Shown in pieces: positions 46,767 through 59,273 of a stretch of DNA of 64,000 nt (positions within the stretch are counted from its first letter, which is position 1; the number at the start of each line of letters is the position of its first letter). The translations under genes and the position numbers were made by a program. This DNA comes from Ophiura sarsii (lineage: Eukaryota > Echinodermata > Ophiuroidea > Amphilepidida > Ophiuridae). The DNA is taken from positions 71,161,062 through 71,225,061 of the forward strand of contig CM069446.1 in the NCBI GenBank assembly GCA_035610835.1. Direction: 5' to 3'. Under the pieces are notes generated by a model. That model was not told where the DNA came from. It did no database searches and saw only the letters and a program-made list of their open reading frames with translations.

Positions 46767-47845
46767 CACTCTAAGAAAAAAGGGTTCCACTTAGAACCCT
46801 TTTCTGTCCTGTATGTAGAACCCTAAGAGCTCTTAAGGTTTTATAAAGAACTTTAAAAGGTTCTATAAAGAACTTTAAAAGGTTCTATAAAGAACTTTAA
46901 AAGGTCTATAAAGAACTTTAAAAGGTTCTATAAAGAACTTTAAAAGGTTCTATAAAGAACTTTAAAAGGTTCTATAAAGAACTTTAAAAGGTTCTATAAA
47001 GAACTTTAAAAGGTTCTATAAAGAACTTTAAAAGGTTCTATAAAGAACTTTAAAAGGTTCTATAAAGAACCTTCAAAATTTAGGTAGGCCTAGGGACTTT
47101 CTTCATGGGCTCATCACAAAGTTTAAAAGAGTGAAAAACTGTGTTAACAACATTAATCTTTTGGGTTTTGCATAATTATTTTTTGGCTAAAGAAACCGGT
47201 TTTCCCTTCTTTTTGAAGAACCTTAAAAGATTCTTTACTAGTTTCCCAAAAAGGTTCTTCACTTATACTTAAGGTTCTACAAAGAACCATTTCTTGGCTT
47301 AAGAACCTTTTAGTTTTACAAAGAACCCATGGGTTGTCAGGAAAGAACCCAAAAAGGTTCTTTAACCAGTGAAGAACCATTTTTTGTACCCTAGTAAAGA
47401 ACGTTTTAAGGTTCTTGGAAAAAGTTTCTTTAGCCAGAAAATAATTATGTAAAACCAAAAAAGATTAATGTTGTTAACACTGTTTTTCACTCTTTTAAAC
47501 TTTGTGATGGGCCCATGAAGAAAGTCCCTAGGCCTACCTACATTTTGAAGGTTCTTTATAGAACCTTTTAAAGTTATTTAAGTATAAGTGAAGAACCTTT
47601 TTGGGAAACAAAGAACCTTTTAAGGTTCTTGAAAAAGAAAAGAAAAAAAGGTTTCTTCAGCCAAATTTTAAACACGAGCTGTTTAATTGTTTTAAACAAC
47701 CGTGTATGTTTAAACAACTATATTTAAACAACCTATATGTTTAAAAGTTGTTGTTTAAACAATTGTTGAACATTTAAAACAATCAGCTGTTTAAAGTTTA
47801 AACAACCTGGATTGTTTAACAGTTTGAACAATAGTTGTTAGAGTG
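46767..47845. mobile_element. AGAACC/GGTTCT-array foldback element
   Basis: CACTCTAA at left and TTAGAGTG at right. The left arm includes about eleven tandem copies of a 21-bp unit containing AGGTTCTATAAAGAACTTTA (46845-47072). Longer arms (GGGACTTTCTTCATGGGCTC... at 47092 and its complement ending near 47530) enclose more AAGAACCTTTT words. 47670-47890 repeats GTTTAAACAAC. No protein coding. Confidence 0.8.
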
Positions 47846-48198
47846 ACAGGCTTAAACAGCGTTGTTTATTTTTTTAAACAGTTTTTTTAAACGGTTTTAT
47901 TGTGTAGGCTGTCCCCAAATGATTAGTACCCATCGATGCCCAAAGTTCATTACTTTTTTCATCATCAAAATCAATGGTCCGTTAATTGTTTTTCCATCAT
48001 CTCACACATACTGTACTCTTTCAGATTTTGAATAGCGGATTTATCAAACTCAAGATACACTCTATTGTGTAAGACATGGTGATTTCACATTTTCGATGAA
48101 GTGCAAAAAACTGTGTGTTAAAACAGCTTGTTAGAAAGAAACAAATATATTCTCTTAATCTCTTGGTCTACCAATAGAATCTTTTGTTCCTTTCCATT

Positions 48199-48298
48199 NN
48201 NNNNNNNNNNNNNNNNNNNNNNNNNNNNNNNNNNNNNNNNNNNNNNNNNNNNNNNNNNNNNNNNNNNNNNNNNNNNNNNNNNNNNNNNNNNNNNNNNN
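48199..48298. other. Assembly gap, 100 N
   Basis: Exactly 100 N, a conventional placeholder for a gap of unknown length. The N-terminal exons of the EML gene that follows are not found between 46600 and this gap. Confidence 0.98.
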
Positions 48299-48404
48299 TA
48301 TCAATTAATCAGTGGTTGCAAACTCAACTACTTAATTTAATTTAGAAAGCAAATTACCACATAGTCAATTAAATATATCAATATATAATTCTTTTTTTTT
48401 CTAG

Positions 48405-51400
48405 TATGGCCGTTCATCCAACTGGTAACTTTGTCGCTACAGGACAGTTGAGTGGTCAGTTACCTGATTCAACGGTAAGTACTTATGATGTAAGGGTGGT
48501 CATCATAATTAAATTATACAATTATTAACGTATTTTTAGGATAATTTACAAGGGTAGATTGTTAAATGCTCTTTGACTTCCCCAAAAATGCCAAAAGAGA
48601 AAGTATATTTGATAGGTTAGCAAACCACCTTTTTCGATATTTTGAAGATGTTATTTTTACTCGCAGATAAAACATAAATAAGCCTACCCATGTATGTGGT
48701 TGCTTGGTTGCAGCAAATCGCTCTTGCCTGTCGAACACGTGGGGACGATTTTCGAAACTAAATGCATCTACATATTCACACGCAATATCTGAAATTAAAG
48801 ACGAGGAATTTAAAATTCTTCGTCTGTTTTGGTTTTATTCGTTGTAAATGGTCAAAGAATGTATGAAATTGTTTGAATATGTTTGGAGATTTTTGACAAC
48901 ATTTCTTCGTTGGCTGACATCCACTGTTCATTACCCCGCAAGTTATTTTAGGTCTACGAACTAATTATCATAAATGTAATCGAAATACGCTACCCAATGA
49001 AGTAACGTTGTGCATTATATTAGATTAATTTTTGTATCAAAAAACAATGCTTGGTCATCAACGCTATTTGAGGTTCTTTAATAACATTTTATAATATAAT
49101 GTATAATAAGTCATTATATTTCATTTCAGACAATCAGTATCAATATTAACTTTGATATTTCATTTCATTCTTTTAATTTTCAAATAGCCACCAGATATAG
49201 CCATGTGTCATGGTGTAAGTATACATTTTTATCGATTTTAAATGTTTCATGTAAACTATTAAGTTTTGGTTTTATATTAAACCCTAGTCTTTTTTGTAAC
49301 ACTACTGACCAACCGGGGTGGGGTGAGGGTTGTGTGGGAGTGGGTCGGCGATGGGGTTGCTACTGCCACAAACGCCTTATGCCATTGTCCGAATGAAACA
49401 TGCAAAAATAAATAAATGAACCGTCGTGCATATTATGCAGATTATAATGTACATCTTATTGTTTTTAACACTTTCCACGTGGCAGGCGGCTGCAGACGAC
49501 ATTTCAAAATGTCACAAAATGTTTCAAAAATTTCAACATTATTGAATTTCATCACCATATTTGGAATCACCATGAGGAAATTGACATAAGTACAAACATG
49601 TCTAGTATTGATTCAATAATTCTTGAGATGAAGTTAGGAAATGTTTCTGAAAATATATATTTTGTATGGTAAAAACCAATAGCAGCGTGGAAAGTGTTAA
49701 AATAAGAAAACGGATATATCCCTCGTTAGATATTACGAGCTGTGCTTGTTTGTTTGTTAAATTCATGTGATATTGAGCCGCGTGGAAAGTGTAAAATATG
49801 AAAACGGATACCTTCGTTAGATATTACGAATTGTATTATTTGTTTGTTAGTTAGATTCATGTGATATTTGACGTTGATTTATGGCGATGGGGCTTTACTA
49901 TGTAATTATACTATCCTGACAGTAAGGATATAAAGAGGAACGTGAGAGGGGGGGGGGGGGGGGGGGGGGGGAGGCAGACATTAACATCTTGAAAGAAACT
50001 GATATTTAGTGCATCGTCCTGTAATTATAATCCTATTGCAGTTATACTTTGCTAGTTTGTCTACTTATAGGTATCATTTGAATATTTCATTTCTGTCAGT
50101 CTTTCTGCGTATAAATGCCTAAACATTGTATCAGATTGTATAACAATAGCTTGTTAGCTACACATGTGATGTTCAATAAGATATGACATTTTCCACGCGG
50201 CTATTAGTTTTACCATATTCAAAATATATTTTTCAGAAACCTTTCCCAACTTTCGAGGTCTATCTGAAGGATTACTAAACCAGTACTAGGCATGTTTGTA
50301 CTTATTTCAATGCATTTCACATGGGTGATTCCAAATATGGTAATGAAATTCAATAATTTTGAAATTGTTGAAACATTTTTTGAAATTTTGGAATGTCGTC
50401 TGCAGACGCCTGCCACATGGAAAGTATTAAACTTACCATACATATTCACCAAATAGCCGGCATAGTTTATTTTAAATAAATAACATTCTACTTATATAAT
50501 CACGCTCTTTAGCTTCAACTATTGTTCAATTAAAATTCGCTTTACCTAAACTGTCTTTGTATGATTTCATTGTTATCACATAGGCTCATGTAAGAGTATG
50601 GGAAACCAACAGTCTATGCACTCACGCCATCTTAGGACTTGATTTCTTCGATGTCGGTATCGCGTGTTTGAGTTTCTCGAATGAGGTAAGTGACGTATTT
50701 AAAGATTCTCAACTCCGTGGTAAACCTTTGTTTAACTTAAGCTACCTTTATAAACATGATATAGGATGAGAGACACCGAGCTTTTTCTAAGTGTGTTTTG
50801 TCGATTTGTGTCATCATTATTAAATGTTATTATTTTGTTAGAATATTGTCTTCATGGATCCTTCCGGCTTATCGTAACATGTATTTTATAATAGGGCATT
50901 AGAGTAGCGATGCGTTACCAATTGTGAAGCATGGATGCACGCACGAACCATAATTGATGCTGAACAATCGGCCAATTGTCTAACATGAAAGCAAGTTTCA
51001 TTTTACTTTATTGAAATATACTTCTTGATTAAAGGCACACAGTCATTTGGTATAGAACAGTGTTTGTAAGTTACGAAAACAACCCAAACATCATTTGGAA
51101 TTAAATTGACCAAATGTTCTTCATTCCGGCTCGCAGGAATAAGCAAAATAAGCCTTTGCAATATTGGAAAGAAGCCATCTTGTTTTAAAAACTGAGTTGA
51201 AGTTTGATTTTTCTTAAACGTTATAAGAATACCTTATTTGTTACTACATTTTTGTGAAAAAATGAAGTCAATATCATTTTCCGTTTGCCTTTGGTGAACC
51301 ATTTTACCTGTGCACCCATTTCACACGTTTGTCCTCGAGCTACCCAAAATATGCATCAGATCGCAAAACGTGTCTCTCATTCAAATTTGGAAACTTGAGT

Positions 51401-54400
51401 ACATTTGGGATGTGATTGGAATTTGATGCATCCTTTCTTGTTTACATGTGAGTTAACATAATCAATTTACCATACCCATGCTATGAAAGCTTGTAATGTT
51501 CTAAATTTTAATAAAAATCTGACATTTTCCAAATTTTTGTTGGCGAATATTCAAATATGAAAATGCAATGTGTGCCATTTCAATTGAAAATCACTGTGCT
51601 CGTGGACACACATGTACATTTGGTTGTGCAGCAAAGAGGGTCACCAAAGACAAACGAAAAATGCGATCGACTTCATTTTTTCACACAAAGTTAGGATTAA
51701 ATACGTCATTCTTGCAACGTTTGAAAAGTTTCTAAAATTCATTTTGGTTTTGAAAACAAAATGGCTTCTTTCCACTATTGCAGGTTTTTTGACTCACCCT
51801 GTATGTAAGAAAATTCTACCACATAATGTCTTATTCAGACATCACTGAGTGTGCCTCTAAAAACAGACATTAATATGTACTTGTTTCTGGTTGATTTCCC
51901 ACAGAATAATGGCGAATGGTTAATGGCTGTGGATCAAAGTGAGGATCATATACTGAGCCTATGGAGCTGGAATGATGACAACGTAATTGCTAAATCGAAC
52001 GTGAGTACCGTTATCCAAGGTAGTTAGTGATTATTAAAATATCTATATTGTATTGTAACTTGGTTTTAATCACCAATTCATGTTTTTTTCCGTCTAATTC
52101 ATTAAAGGTGGAGGCCGTCTAACATGTTTCATTACAAATGTGATGTTATCACAGACAAAATGTGGGCGTATTTTATCATTCTGTAATAATTGACAGCAAT
52201 ATGGAACAATCATATCGAAATGGGTATTTGTGCTGAAGACCTGACGTATTATTCCATTCGATTCAAGTCACCCAGGCATTTAAACCAACTAGTCAGATGT
52301 ACAGATGAACTAAACTAAAGGGTCCAGCAGACTCCCCAACGCTCGAACTCTTTGAGCTCTCACACATGCGTTAGTGGCTCCACCGTAACAAAATGACGCA
52401 GCCTGATTGGTCAACGGTGGTCAACGCTTGCGCTCAGCGTTGGAGTGTTGTGGAGTCTGCTAAGCCCTTTTAAGACGATTCCAATGAACCAGTTTAGTAG
52501 AGCTTTTTTAATTTATCCGTGACATCATTAATTTAGTTTTAATGTTACAATATTTGAAACCAGTTCAAACTGAAACAGTGTAGAGAAGGTATACACAACA
52601 GAGGGACGATCACAACAAATGCAAATACAGTATAACAGCATCACAACTTAAAGGGATAAATAACATAGCTTACTATAGGCCAAAAAAAGAAAGAGTTGTG
52701 TTGCCCTCAGCGACCGACCCTAAAATCGCAAAAATTAGGGTCAGCTTTTTTTTTCTTCTTCAAAATTGTTACTCTTTTTTTTCTTTTAATTTTTTTCTTT
52801 TTTAAGATTTAAATTTGTCCTTAAAGTGTCTGAATGATACTATTTCTTGCTTGAAATGAATAAGTTAGCTTTACTAATATAAACCATATATTTTTCAGCC
52901 CCCCCCCCCCCCAAAAAAAAAAAAAAAATTCGACCAACTGACCTAATTTTAAATTTTTAGCACTTGAGGGCAACACAACAACAACAACATTTGGCCCAAT
53001 TTAAATGATACGAGTATCCTGACCAAATAGATCATGATATGTTTTCCTCTCAGGACTACATACTTTTCGACATTGTTTTACCAGAGGTATATTAAACAAA
53101 TTTAAAGGCATATTATGTGATCTTTTCCAGAGAGCGCCCTCTATTCATTTTTATTTTAGAAAGTAGATTTACTTGCAGATTTACATTTCTGATCATAAAT
53201 CGTACATACATTCCAAGTTACAGAGCGATACGATTCCTAATTACCTCAAATCATGGTTTTAGTGTGAATTTAGAGTGAAAATATAAACTGTCGTGATTAT
53301 TTTCACTTTAAAACCATGATTTTGAAGTATTTAAGAATCGTATCGCCCTGTAACTAGGAATGTATGTACGATTTATGATCAGAAATGTAAATCTGCAAGA
53401 AAATCTGCTTTCAATTTTTTTTTCGATGTTGAGGGCGTTCCCTGGAAAGATCACATAATATACCTTTAACATTATGTTATTACTTTTAATCTTTGTTTGA
53501 TCAGCTTTCGCTTGTGTTCAATATGACTTATTAACAGTAATTGTATTATTCCACATGAACATGTACTTTACCATTTTGCTTTTTACGGCCTTTATTGCTC
53601 TTTTCTTTTCAAGTTTAATTATTTTGAATGACTTTATATCACACTTCGAATTGGCTGTCTGTATGTGAATTGGCCGTCTTTAAATTTGCTGTCTTTAAAG
53701 TCCGATGTAAATCTGTTGTCTTAATAGCTAGATGGAATAGCGCCTTATAAATATGAATTGTTATGTTTTGTTATGTTATGTTATACCTACGTAAATTGAT
53801 TGTCTCATTGGCTGTCTTTGCATCCTGATCATGCTGATGTTCATTGGCTAACTTTACACCCCAATGGTTCAAAAAAAAGTTGACCCAAGTTCAAGGTAAT
53901 TTTCAACCACATTTAAAGTTTCAGAGAATTTGTGTTTACTTAGTCTTGATCAGCAGTAAGTTTTGAAATTATCCTGAAAAGATGGCACGTTTATCTTGGA
54001 TAGTTCTTCAGATATGGTTCATGGCAGAAAGCATGCTCAAGACTGCCCTGTCCACGGAAGCGTCCTTTAGTCAAGTTAGTAGAGATGAAATGCACAAAGT
54101 GGACTGACACACGATTGGTCACAAATTGTAAAAAAGGGAGAAAAAGAAAAAGGAGAGATCTGAAACATCTGTCTAGTGCTTGACATTACCTACCTAGTAA
54201 CGTACCTAACGTTTCTTTGTTGAATGTGAATGGCACATAAGCATAGAGATGGGATACTTTGTCAGGGCGGGCATGCTGTTTTGTTGAAGACAAAAACTAT
54301 TATGACACTCCCGTGGACAATGCAGTTTTGTACATGTTTTCTGTAATGAACCATATCTGAAGAACCAAACAAGCTAAACGTGCCATCTTTTCAGGATAAT

Positions 54401-57400
54401 TTCAAAACTTACTGCTGATTAAGACTAAGTAAACACAAATTCTCTGAAACATTAAATGTGTTTGAAAAATTACTTTGAACTTTGGTCAACATTTTTTTGA
54501 ACCACCCGGTATATGATGTGGCTGTCTGTACATCGTTTTGTAAATTGGCTGTCTTTAAATCTCGATATAAATTACTGTCTTAACATTCCGATATAAATTG
54601 GCTGTCTTTACATCCCGATGTTAATTTGTAGTCTCAACATTTCGATGTAAATTGGGAGTCACTACACACTTCAATGTCAATTGACCGTCTTTACATCTCA
54701 ATGCAAATGGGCTGTCTGTACATCTCGATTTTAATTGGCTATTATGTACATTCCGATTTAAATTGGCTGTTTGTTTAAATCGGCTATCTTTGAATCATAG
54801 TATACTTTCTTCAATTTAGATTTTAAAAGCCAATCTTTATAATAAGCCTTTTAAGGCTTATTATAAAGATTGGCTTTTATATCCCAATTGATATTGGTTG
54901 TCAGTTTCTATAGCCGTATGGTGTATTTTATCAATCTCAAGGTCAACTTTTTGCGATGTATTTGTAAGTTTGTATCATGAATGTCTTTACCTACGTGGCG
55001 ATGAATAAGCTTCCGGAGTCTGTAAAAACTGCAGAATCTGTGGATTAATTCAAAACATTGTTAAAGACTTTAATTATGAAATCTAAGAGTGATTTCTTTG
55101 ATTAATGTTTGTGTGAATTCAGTATCATGTTCTTAATGTGTATGTTATTATTTATGGCTTTGTTCAGATTGTGAGTGGGGATTGTCATTAGTTCAACCAT
55201 GTCAACGCTACCACTTTTATTTTGTTGTGTTGAAGTGATGACGGTTCTCCTTCATTCACATTTTTGTACCATTTTTGTCTTGCAATGTTGTGTCGATGCG
55301 CCTGGAACAACAGTTTTGTTGAATGTTGGCGCATTATAAGCTGCCATTATTATTATTATTATTATTATTAGATTATATAGTATCGTCTTTGTGTAAAGTA
55401 ATTATTATCTATTTTGTGAGTTCTATTTTGTTTTTGAATGTTGCGGTTAATTGTTTTGATCTAGTTTGTGTTTCGTATTAATATAGATGCCGGTTTTCCT
55501 TCTTTTTGGCAAATGTCATTCATTTTGAAATACTGTACGGGCAAATTCATATGTATTTCATTCAGGCGTGAAGGGTTACTTCCAGAGTGGGAAATACTGT
55601 TTCAGACCTGGGTATAAAGAGAGGGATAATTAAGCATGATTTCTTACTTTTTACTACATAAGCAATTTGCATTCATGTACTCGTATATAATACGACGAAG
55701 AAAAAAACACCCCTGTTTTACGGGCGGACGGTTTTGGGTTAACTAACTTACTAATGTCACCAAAATGTTACCAAAATTGGGATTTATTTTTTTAAATGTG
55801 TGAAGAAAGAAAATCAACTGATTTTCGGCCAAAAACCGGCTGATTTGACTTGATTTGAGAAAAAAATGTCTAAAAAAAAAATCTTGTTAATTGTTTGCTT
55901 TCAACAGACGAACGAAATAGAAGACGTTTTAGTTGGCGCCTTTAACCCTTACGATGATCAGGTGATCGTAACGGCGGGAAAACAACATCTATTCTTCTGG
56001 AATATCAAAAATAAGAAGATTGTTAGAGATAAGAAGAGCGGGGTTTTTGAGGTAGGTCAAAGTTATATGACAGATATTTGGATAGTTCTATCTCGATTAG
56101 CTTTAATTTGGACTGGCAATGTCCATTGTAGAGTGGAGTGTATTATTTAATACAAGATTTTAGGAAACGTACCGGTATTTTCTGTGAACCGATGGTTCGC
56201 GATATTTTGTTTTTGCTTCCGCCAAACTTTAAGCGATCCGTCAATAACCTTGGAAGCCATGTTATGCTTGGTGTTCTATTTCAGTTTCGATGCACTTCTA
56301 GTCCAGACGGACCATCACTTATCATGCTTATACGTGAATTACTTATAATTCAGATTGAAAATACCTTAAAAGTAGCAGCAAATAATTATTAATAATTGCA
56401 GGAGGAGATCCCAGTGTTTTGTTTGACATGAAATCTTCACGAATTTAACAAATTTGATTTAGTATCCAATTAGACAAATTGGCATTTCGAAAAAATCTGC
56501 CAGATGAGAAAACTCACGAAATTTCCACACAATCGAATATTTCATGCTTCGCACTTATATATATATATATTCTGGTTTCCATTTCAGGGTGCCAAACCAA
56601 CATATGTGTCGTGTATAGAATTCTCACATACTGGTGACGTCATAACGGGCGACTCGGGTGGCAACCTGACTATCTGGGAGAGAGGTGGGTAATTCTCTAA
56701 TAGACGTTATTCGTAATTGGCGATTTCATTTCAAAGAGGGATACATACTCGATGTCACGCCGATAAACATACAATCTCTTACCAGCAAACATTTCATTTC
56801 AAACTAGTGGAATAGATACTTTATACGTTAAAGTTTATTTCACGAATGTAATAAGGTCAAATATTGAACAGCTCAGAAGTATGAAGTTCACCACATTGAA
56901 AAACTACATCACTCTCGTCTCGGCTACATAACTATAGCCTCGTTTTCGGAGCACTAATTGCTCTGAGCATGCTCAGTTGGATAGCACGGCCATCTTTTGA
57001 CGTAAGTGCGCCAATTACGAATAACGTCTATTCATTCTTAGTAATATACACAGTATTGTTTTTCGATAATTGTTAAAATCATCATTTATAAGGTTAGGCC
57101 TATATCACAAGGAATAGGAGTAATTATTCAGACAATATTACAAACAAACAAACCCTTTTTACTAATTTGGGTTACGATTTAAATGTAATGAATAAAAACA
57201 AAATTAATGAACTATATTATATTGGTGTGTATGTTTTTGAGACCCTTTCACATACTTTTGAACTGTTATTTTTGATCCATCATTTTGAACACGGTCAAGA
57301 ATTATACACTGAATTGTGTTGAATTAATTTTATGTGATGGGGCAATTATTTTACTAATAATTTGACATGTTTTACTTTTTACGGTACGTTGTGTTTTACT

Positions 57401-58805
57401 GTAAAGCTAATGTTGGTTTCATTGCGTTTATTCAATCAATCAAATCAATTCGCTATTCAGATAATGACCAAGTCTACCGTATGCGATACTGCGTGCAGCA
57501 CGCCCACGAGCGATTCGTCTCTGCGTTATGTATGCTTGAGGATGGCACACTGCTATCGGGTGGAGGACTGGACAGAAGACTACTAGCCTGGGACTCACTG
57601 CAAGGATATCAATCCGCGAAGATTGAAAGAATGGTAAGATCGAAAATGATTGAGTGGCCCGTGGAGCGGGCGGGGGGCAATTTTTTTTTTACTAGTAAAC
57701 ATTTGAAAAATTTATTTATTTCGTTTTAATACGGAATAAAGCAAAAAACTCACTGAATAAAATGATTTTTAAAAAAAATTAAAAAAATTTCTAACTGATT
57801 TTACATGTGAGCCCATACAAATGTTTACTAGTAAAAAAAAAATCGCGGGCGGGGGGGGGGGGGGGGGGGGGGGTATGGTTAGATTGAAGATGGTGATGGA
57901 GAGGAGAAATAATGACATGGGCCCATTGGAGGAGGCGGGTGTGATGGGTGGAGTTGAGGGGGAAGGAATCATAATTTTATGGACTCACAGCAATGGTACA
58001 AGTCTGCAAAAGATTGAAAGAATGGACGCATGTCACAGTCATTTGACTTCGCGTAAAAATTCGCGAGGTCAACTACCTCTCCAAAAGGTCAAACGGACAT
58101 CCGTGGTGCGCAATATGTAAGCTCAACTTACAGCAATGATTGGTTCCCAGAATGTTTATGGTTTTATTAAGCATGCGTCGTGAGCCAATCGGAGTACGCC
58201 CACATGTTTGACTGTGGCCAGGCGGCACGGTGTGCTGTACACTGTCGGTCCATTGTAATAATTATTGGAAACAATGATAGGGATCCCGTGAGAGCAGGGC
58301 GGGTTGAGTTACGGTGGGGATGGAGGAGGGAGCATGATACCAGTCTATACATTTAAAGAATGATGAAATTAAAAAAACCATGCTATGGATCTTTGGAGGG
58401 GCGTGCCAGGTGGTGGGGAATGGAATTGTAGAAAGCCATCTAGCATTAACTCACTTATCTTACATCAATCTATATACAGTATTTAAGTATATTAGTCCTA
58501 ACTTAACAAATACAACCATTTTTCTGTTTAAATAGTTTACCGAAGGCGCCGGCGGGATTCGAGCCATTGCTCCTGTAACTCCTGGCAGTCCAGACGGCCG
58601 CATAGTCCTAGGTACGACGCGGAACCACATCATGGAAGGCTCTCTACAGAACAAGTTTGAGTATGTTTTACAAGGTCATTGTTCGGAGCTGTGGGCATTG
58701 GCAGGACACCCTATCGAGCTTGGTTTTGTCACGGCGGGTTATGACCAGCATGTGATGTTTTGGAGAGCGGAGGATCATAAACTGCTATGGAAAGTGAACG
58801 TTGAG
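48405..58805 (+). CDS. EML-type WD40 protein, central exons (5' and 3' ends missing)
   Basis: Eight exons in consistent phase: 48405-48474, 49188-49214, 50584-50685, 51905-52000, 55908-56051, 56588-56684, 57461-57633, 58536-58805, about 326 residues. They read in EML order: AVHPTGNFVATGQLSGQ, AHVRVWETNSL, HILSLWSW, VTAGKQHLFFWNIKNKKIV, GDVITGDSGGNLTIWERG, CMLEDGTLLSGGGLDRRLLAW, GTTRNHIMEGSLQNKFEYVL, then QGHCSELWALAGHP and a blade ending HVMFWRA. These correspond to the N-terminal propeller and the junction to the second one. The first exon starts with the last base of a split codon, so more coding lies upstream, presumably in or beyond the gap. After 58805 (phase 0) no further EML exon is found up to 64000. 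The expected next exon is exactly the one at 530. Which EML subtype it is cannot be told. Confidence 0.9.
49465..49700 (-). repeat. MITE, TIR TTAACACTTTCCACGCGG (copy 4)
   Basis: Complete copy in reverse orientation inside an EML intron. Sequence from its right end (GCGTGGAAAGTGTTAAAATA) on through ATTCATGTGATATT is repeated in tandem, about 95 bp, to 49872. Confidence 0.85.
49948..49971. repeat. G24 homopolymer
   Basis: Twenty-four consecutive G inside an EML intron. Confidence 0.85.
50185..50430 (+). repeat. MITE, TIR TTAACACTTTCCACGCGG (copy 5)
   Basis: Ends GACATTTTCCACGCGGC and CCACATGGAAAGTATTAA are slightly degraded. EML intron, about 490 bp from copy 4 in opposite orientation. Confidence 0.85.
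52327..52460. repeat. MITE, TIR GCAGACTCCACAACGCT (copy 2)
   Basis: GCAGACTCCCCAACGCT to AGCGTTGGAGTGTTGTGGAG and TCTGC; the core is close to the 19808 copy. Confidence 0.85.
53102..53469. repeat. Foldback element with long arms
   Basis: TTAAAGGCATATTATGTGAT at left matches the complement at right; the arms run through AGATTTACATTTCTGATCAT and ACGATTCTTAAATAC-type sequence almost to the centre (about 53280). MITE-like, inside the EML intron. Confidence 0.85.
53640..54790. repeat. Degenerate minisatellite (AATTGGCTGTCTTTACATCC) split by a foldback
   Basis: Units such as AATTGGCTGTCTTTACATCC followed by CGATGTA recur at 53648-53865 and 54510-54775. The 53866-54503 foldback lies between the two halves. 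Confidence 0.75.
53866..54503. repeat. Foldback element inside the minisatellite
   Basis: The left arm GGTTCAAAAAAAAGTTGACC, later ACTGCTGATCAAGACTAAG-type and GATGGCACGTTTA, mirrors the right arm ending TTTTTGAACC. Arms of about 170 bp with roughly 300 bp between. Confidence 0.85.
54825..54878. repeat. 54-bp hairpin, 24-bp perfect arms
   Basis: AAAAGCCAATCTTTATAATA starts the left arm; 6-base loop TTTTAA. Confidence 0.9.
56699..57032. repeat. MITE, TIR AATAGACGTTATTCGTAATT (copy 1)
   Basis: 24-bp TIRs, perfect complements. Core with CACGCCGATAAACATACAAT and CTCTGAGCATGCTCAGTTGG. In the intron between exons 56588 and 57461; a central piece present in copy 2 is deleted. Confidence 0.9.
57669..57875. 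repeat. Inverted repeat ending in G-run
   Basis: TTTTTTACTAGTAAACATTTG (57683) is mirrored near 57817, and both sides continue into GCGGG...; a G23 run is at 57851-57873. It lies in the EML intron after exon 57461-57633. Confidence 0.75.
57935..58024 (+). pseudogene. Decayed duplicate of the 3' half of the preceding EML exon
   Basis: The frame reads VMGGVEGEGIIILWTHSNGT and then SLQKIERM. The real exon reads LLSGGGLDRRLLAWDSLQGY and then QSAKIERM. GATTGAAAGAATGG is shared exactly, but the bases after ATG are GAC, not a GT donor, and no acceptor is evident. A dead partial exon duplication is the simplest reading. Confidence 0.55.
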
Positions 58806-58878
58806 GTATGTCAATTCTCTGTTTACCATTCAAGGCTATGTAACTTATACATTGGTGGTAAAATGTGTTTACGATGCT

Positions 58879-59273
58879 ATTAGACGTTATTCGTAATTGG
58901 CGATTTCATGTCAAAGAGGGAGACATCACGCCGATAAACATACAATCTCGTACTTTTACTGCAATATAATAAACTGTGAACTTCTACATTTTCCTAGATA
59001 GTGTCGGTTACCAACAAACATTCTATTTCAAAATAGTGGAATAGATAGTTTATACGTTCAAGTTTATTTCACGAATGTAATAAGGTCAAATATTGAACAG
59101 CTCAGAAGAATTTTTGTGATTAGTGCAAAGTTCACCACATTGAACAACTACATCACTCTCGTCTCGGCTAGATAACTAGCCTCGTTTTCGGAGCACTAAT
59201 TGCTCTGAGCATGCTCAGTTGGATAACACGGCCCTCTTTTGACGTAAGTGCGCCAATTACGAATAACGTTTAT
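58879..59273. repeat. MITE, TIR AATAGACGTTATTCGTAATT (copy 2)
   Basis: Same family as 56699-57032, with about 60 bp more in the middle; 74 bp after the exon ending at 58805. Confidence 0.85.

Noticed and set aside
57821..58120. Open frame as an additional true EML exon
   Set aside because: It starts in a G23 run and the EML-like part lacks a donor after IERM. It is reported as a decayed exon copy.
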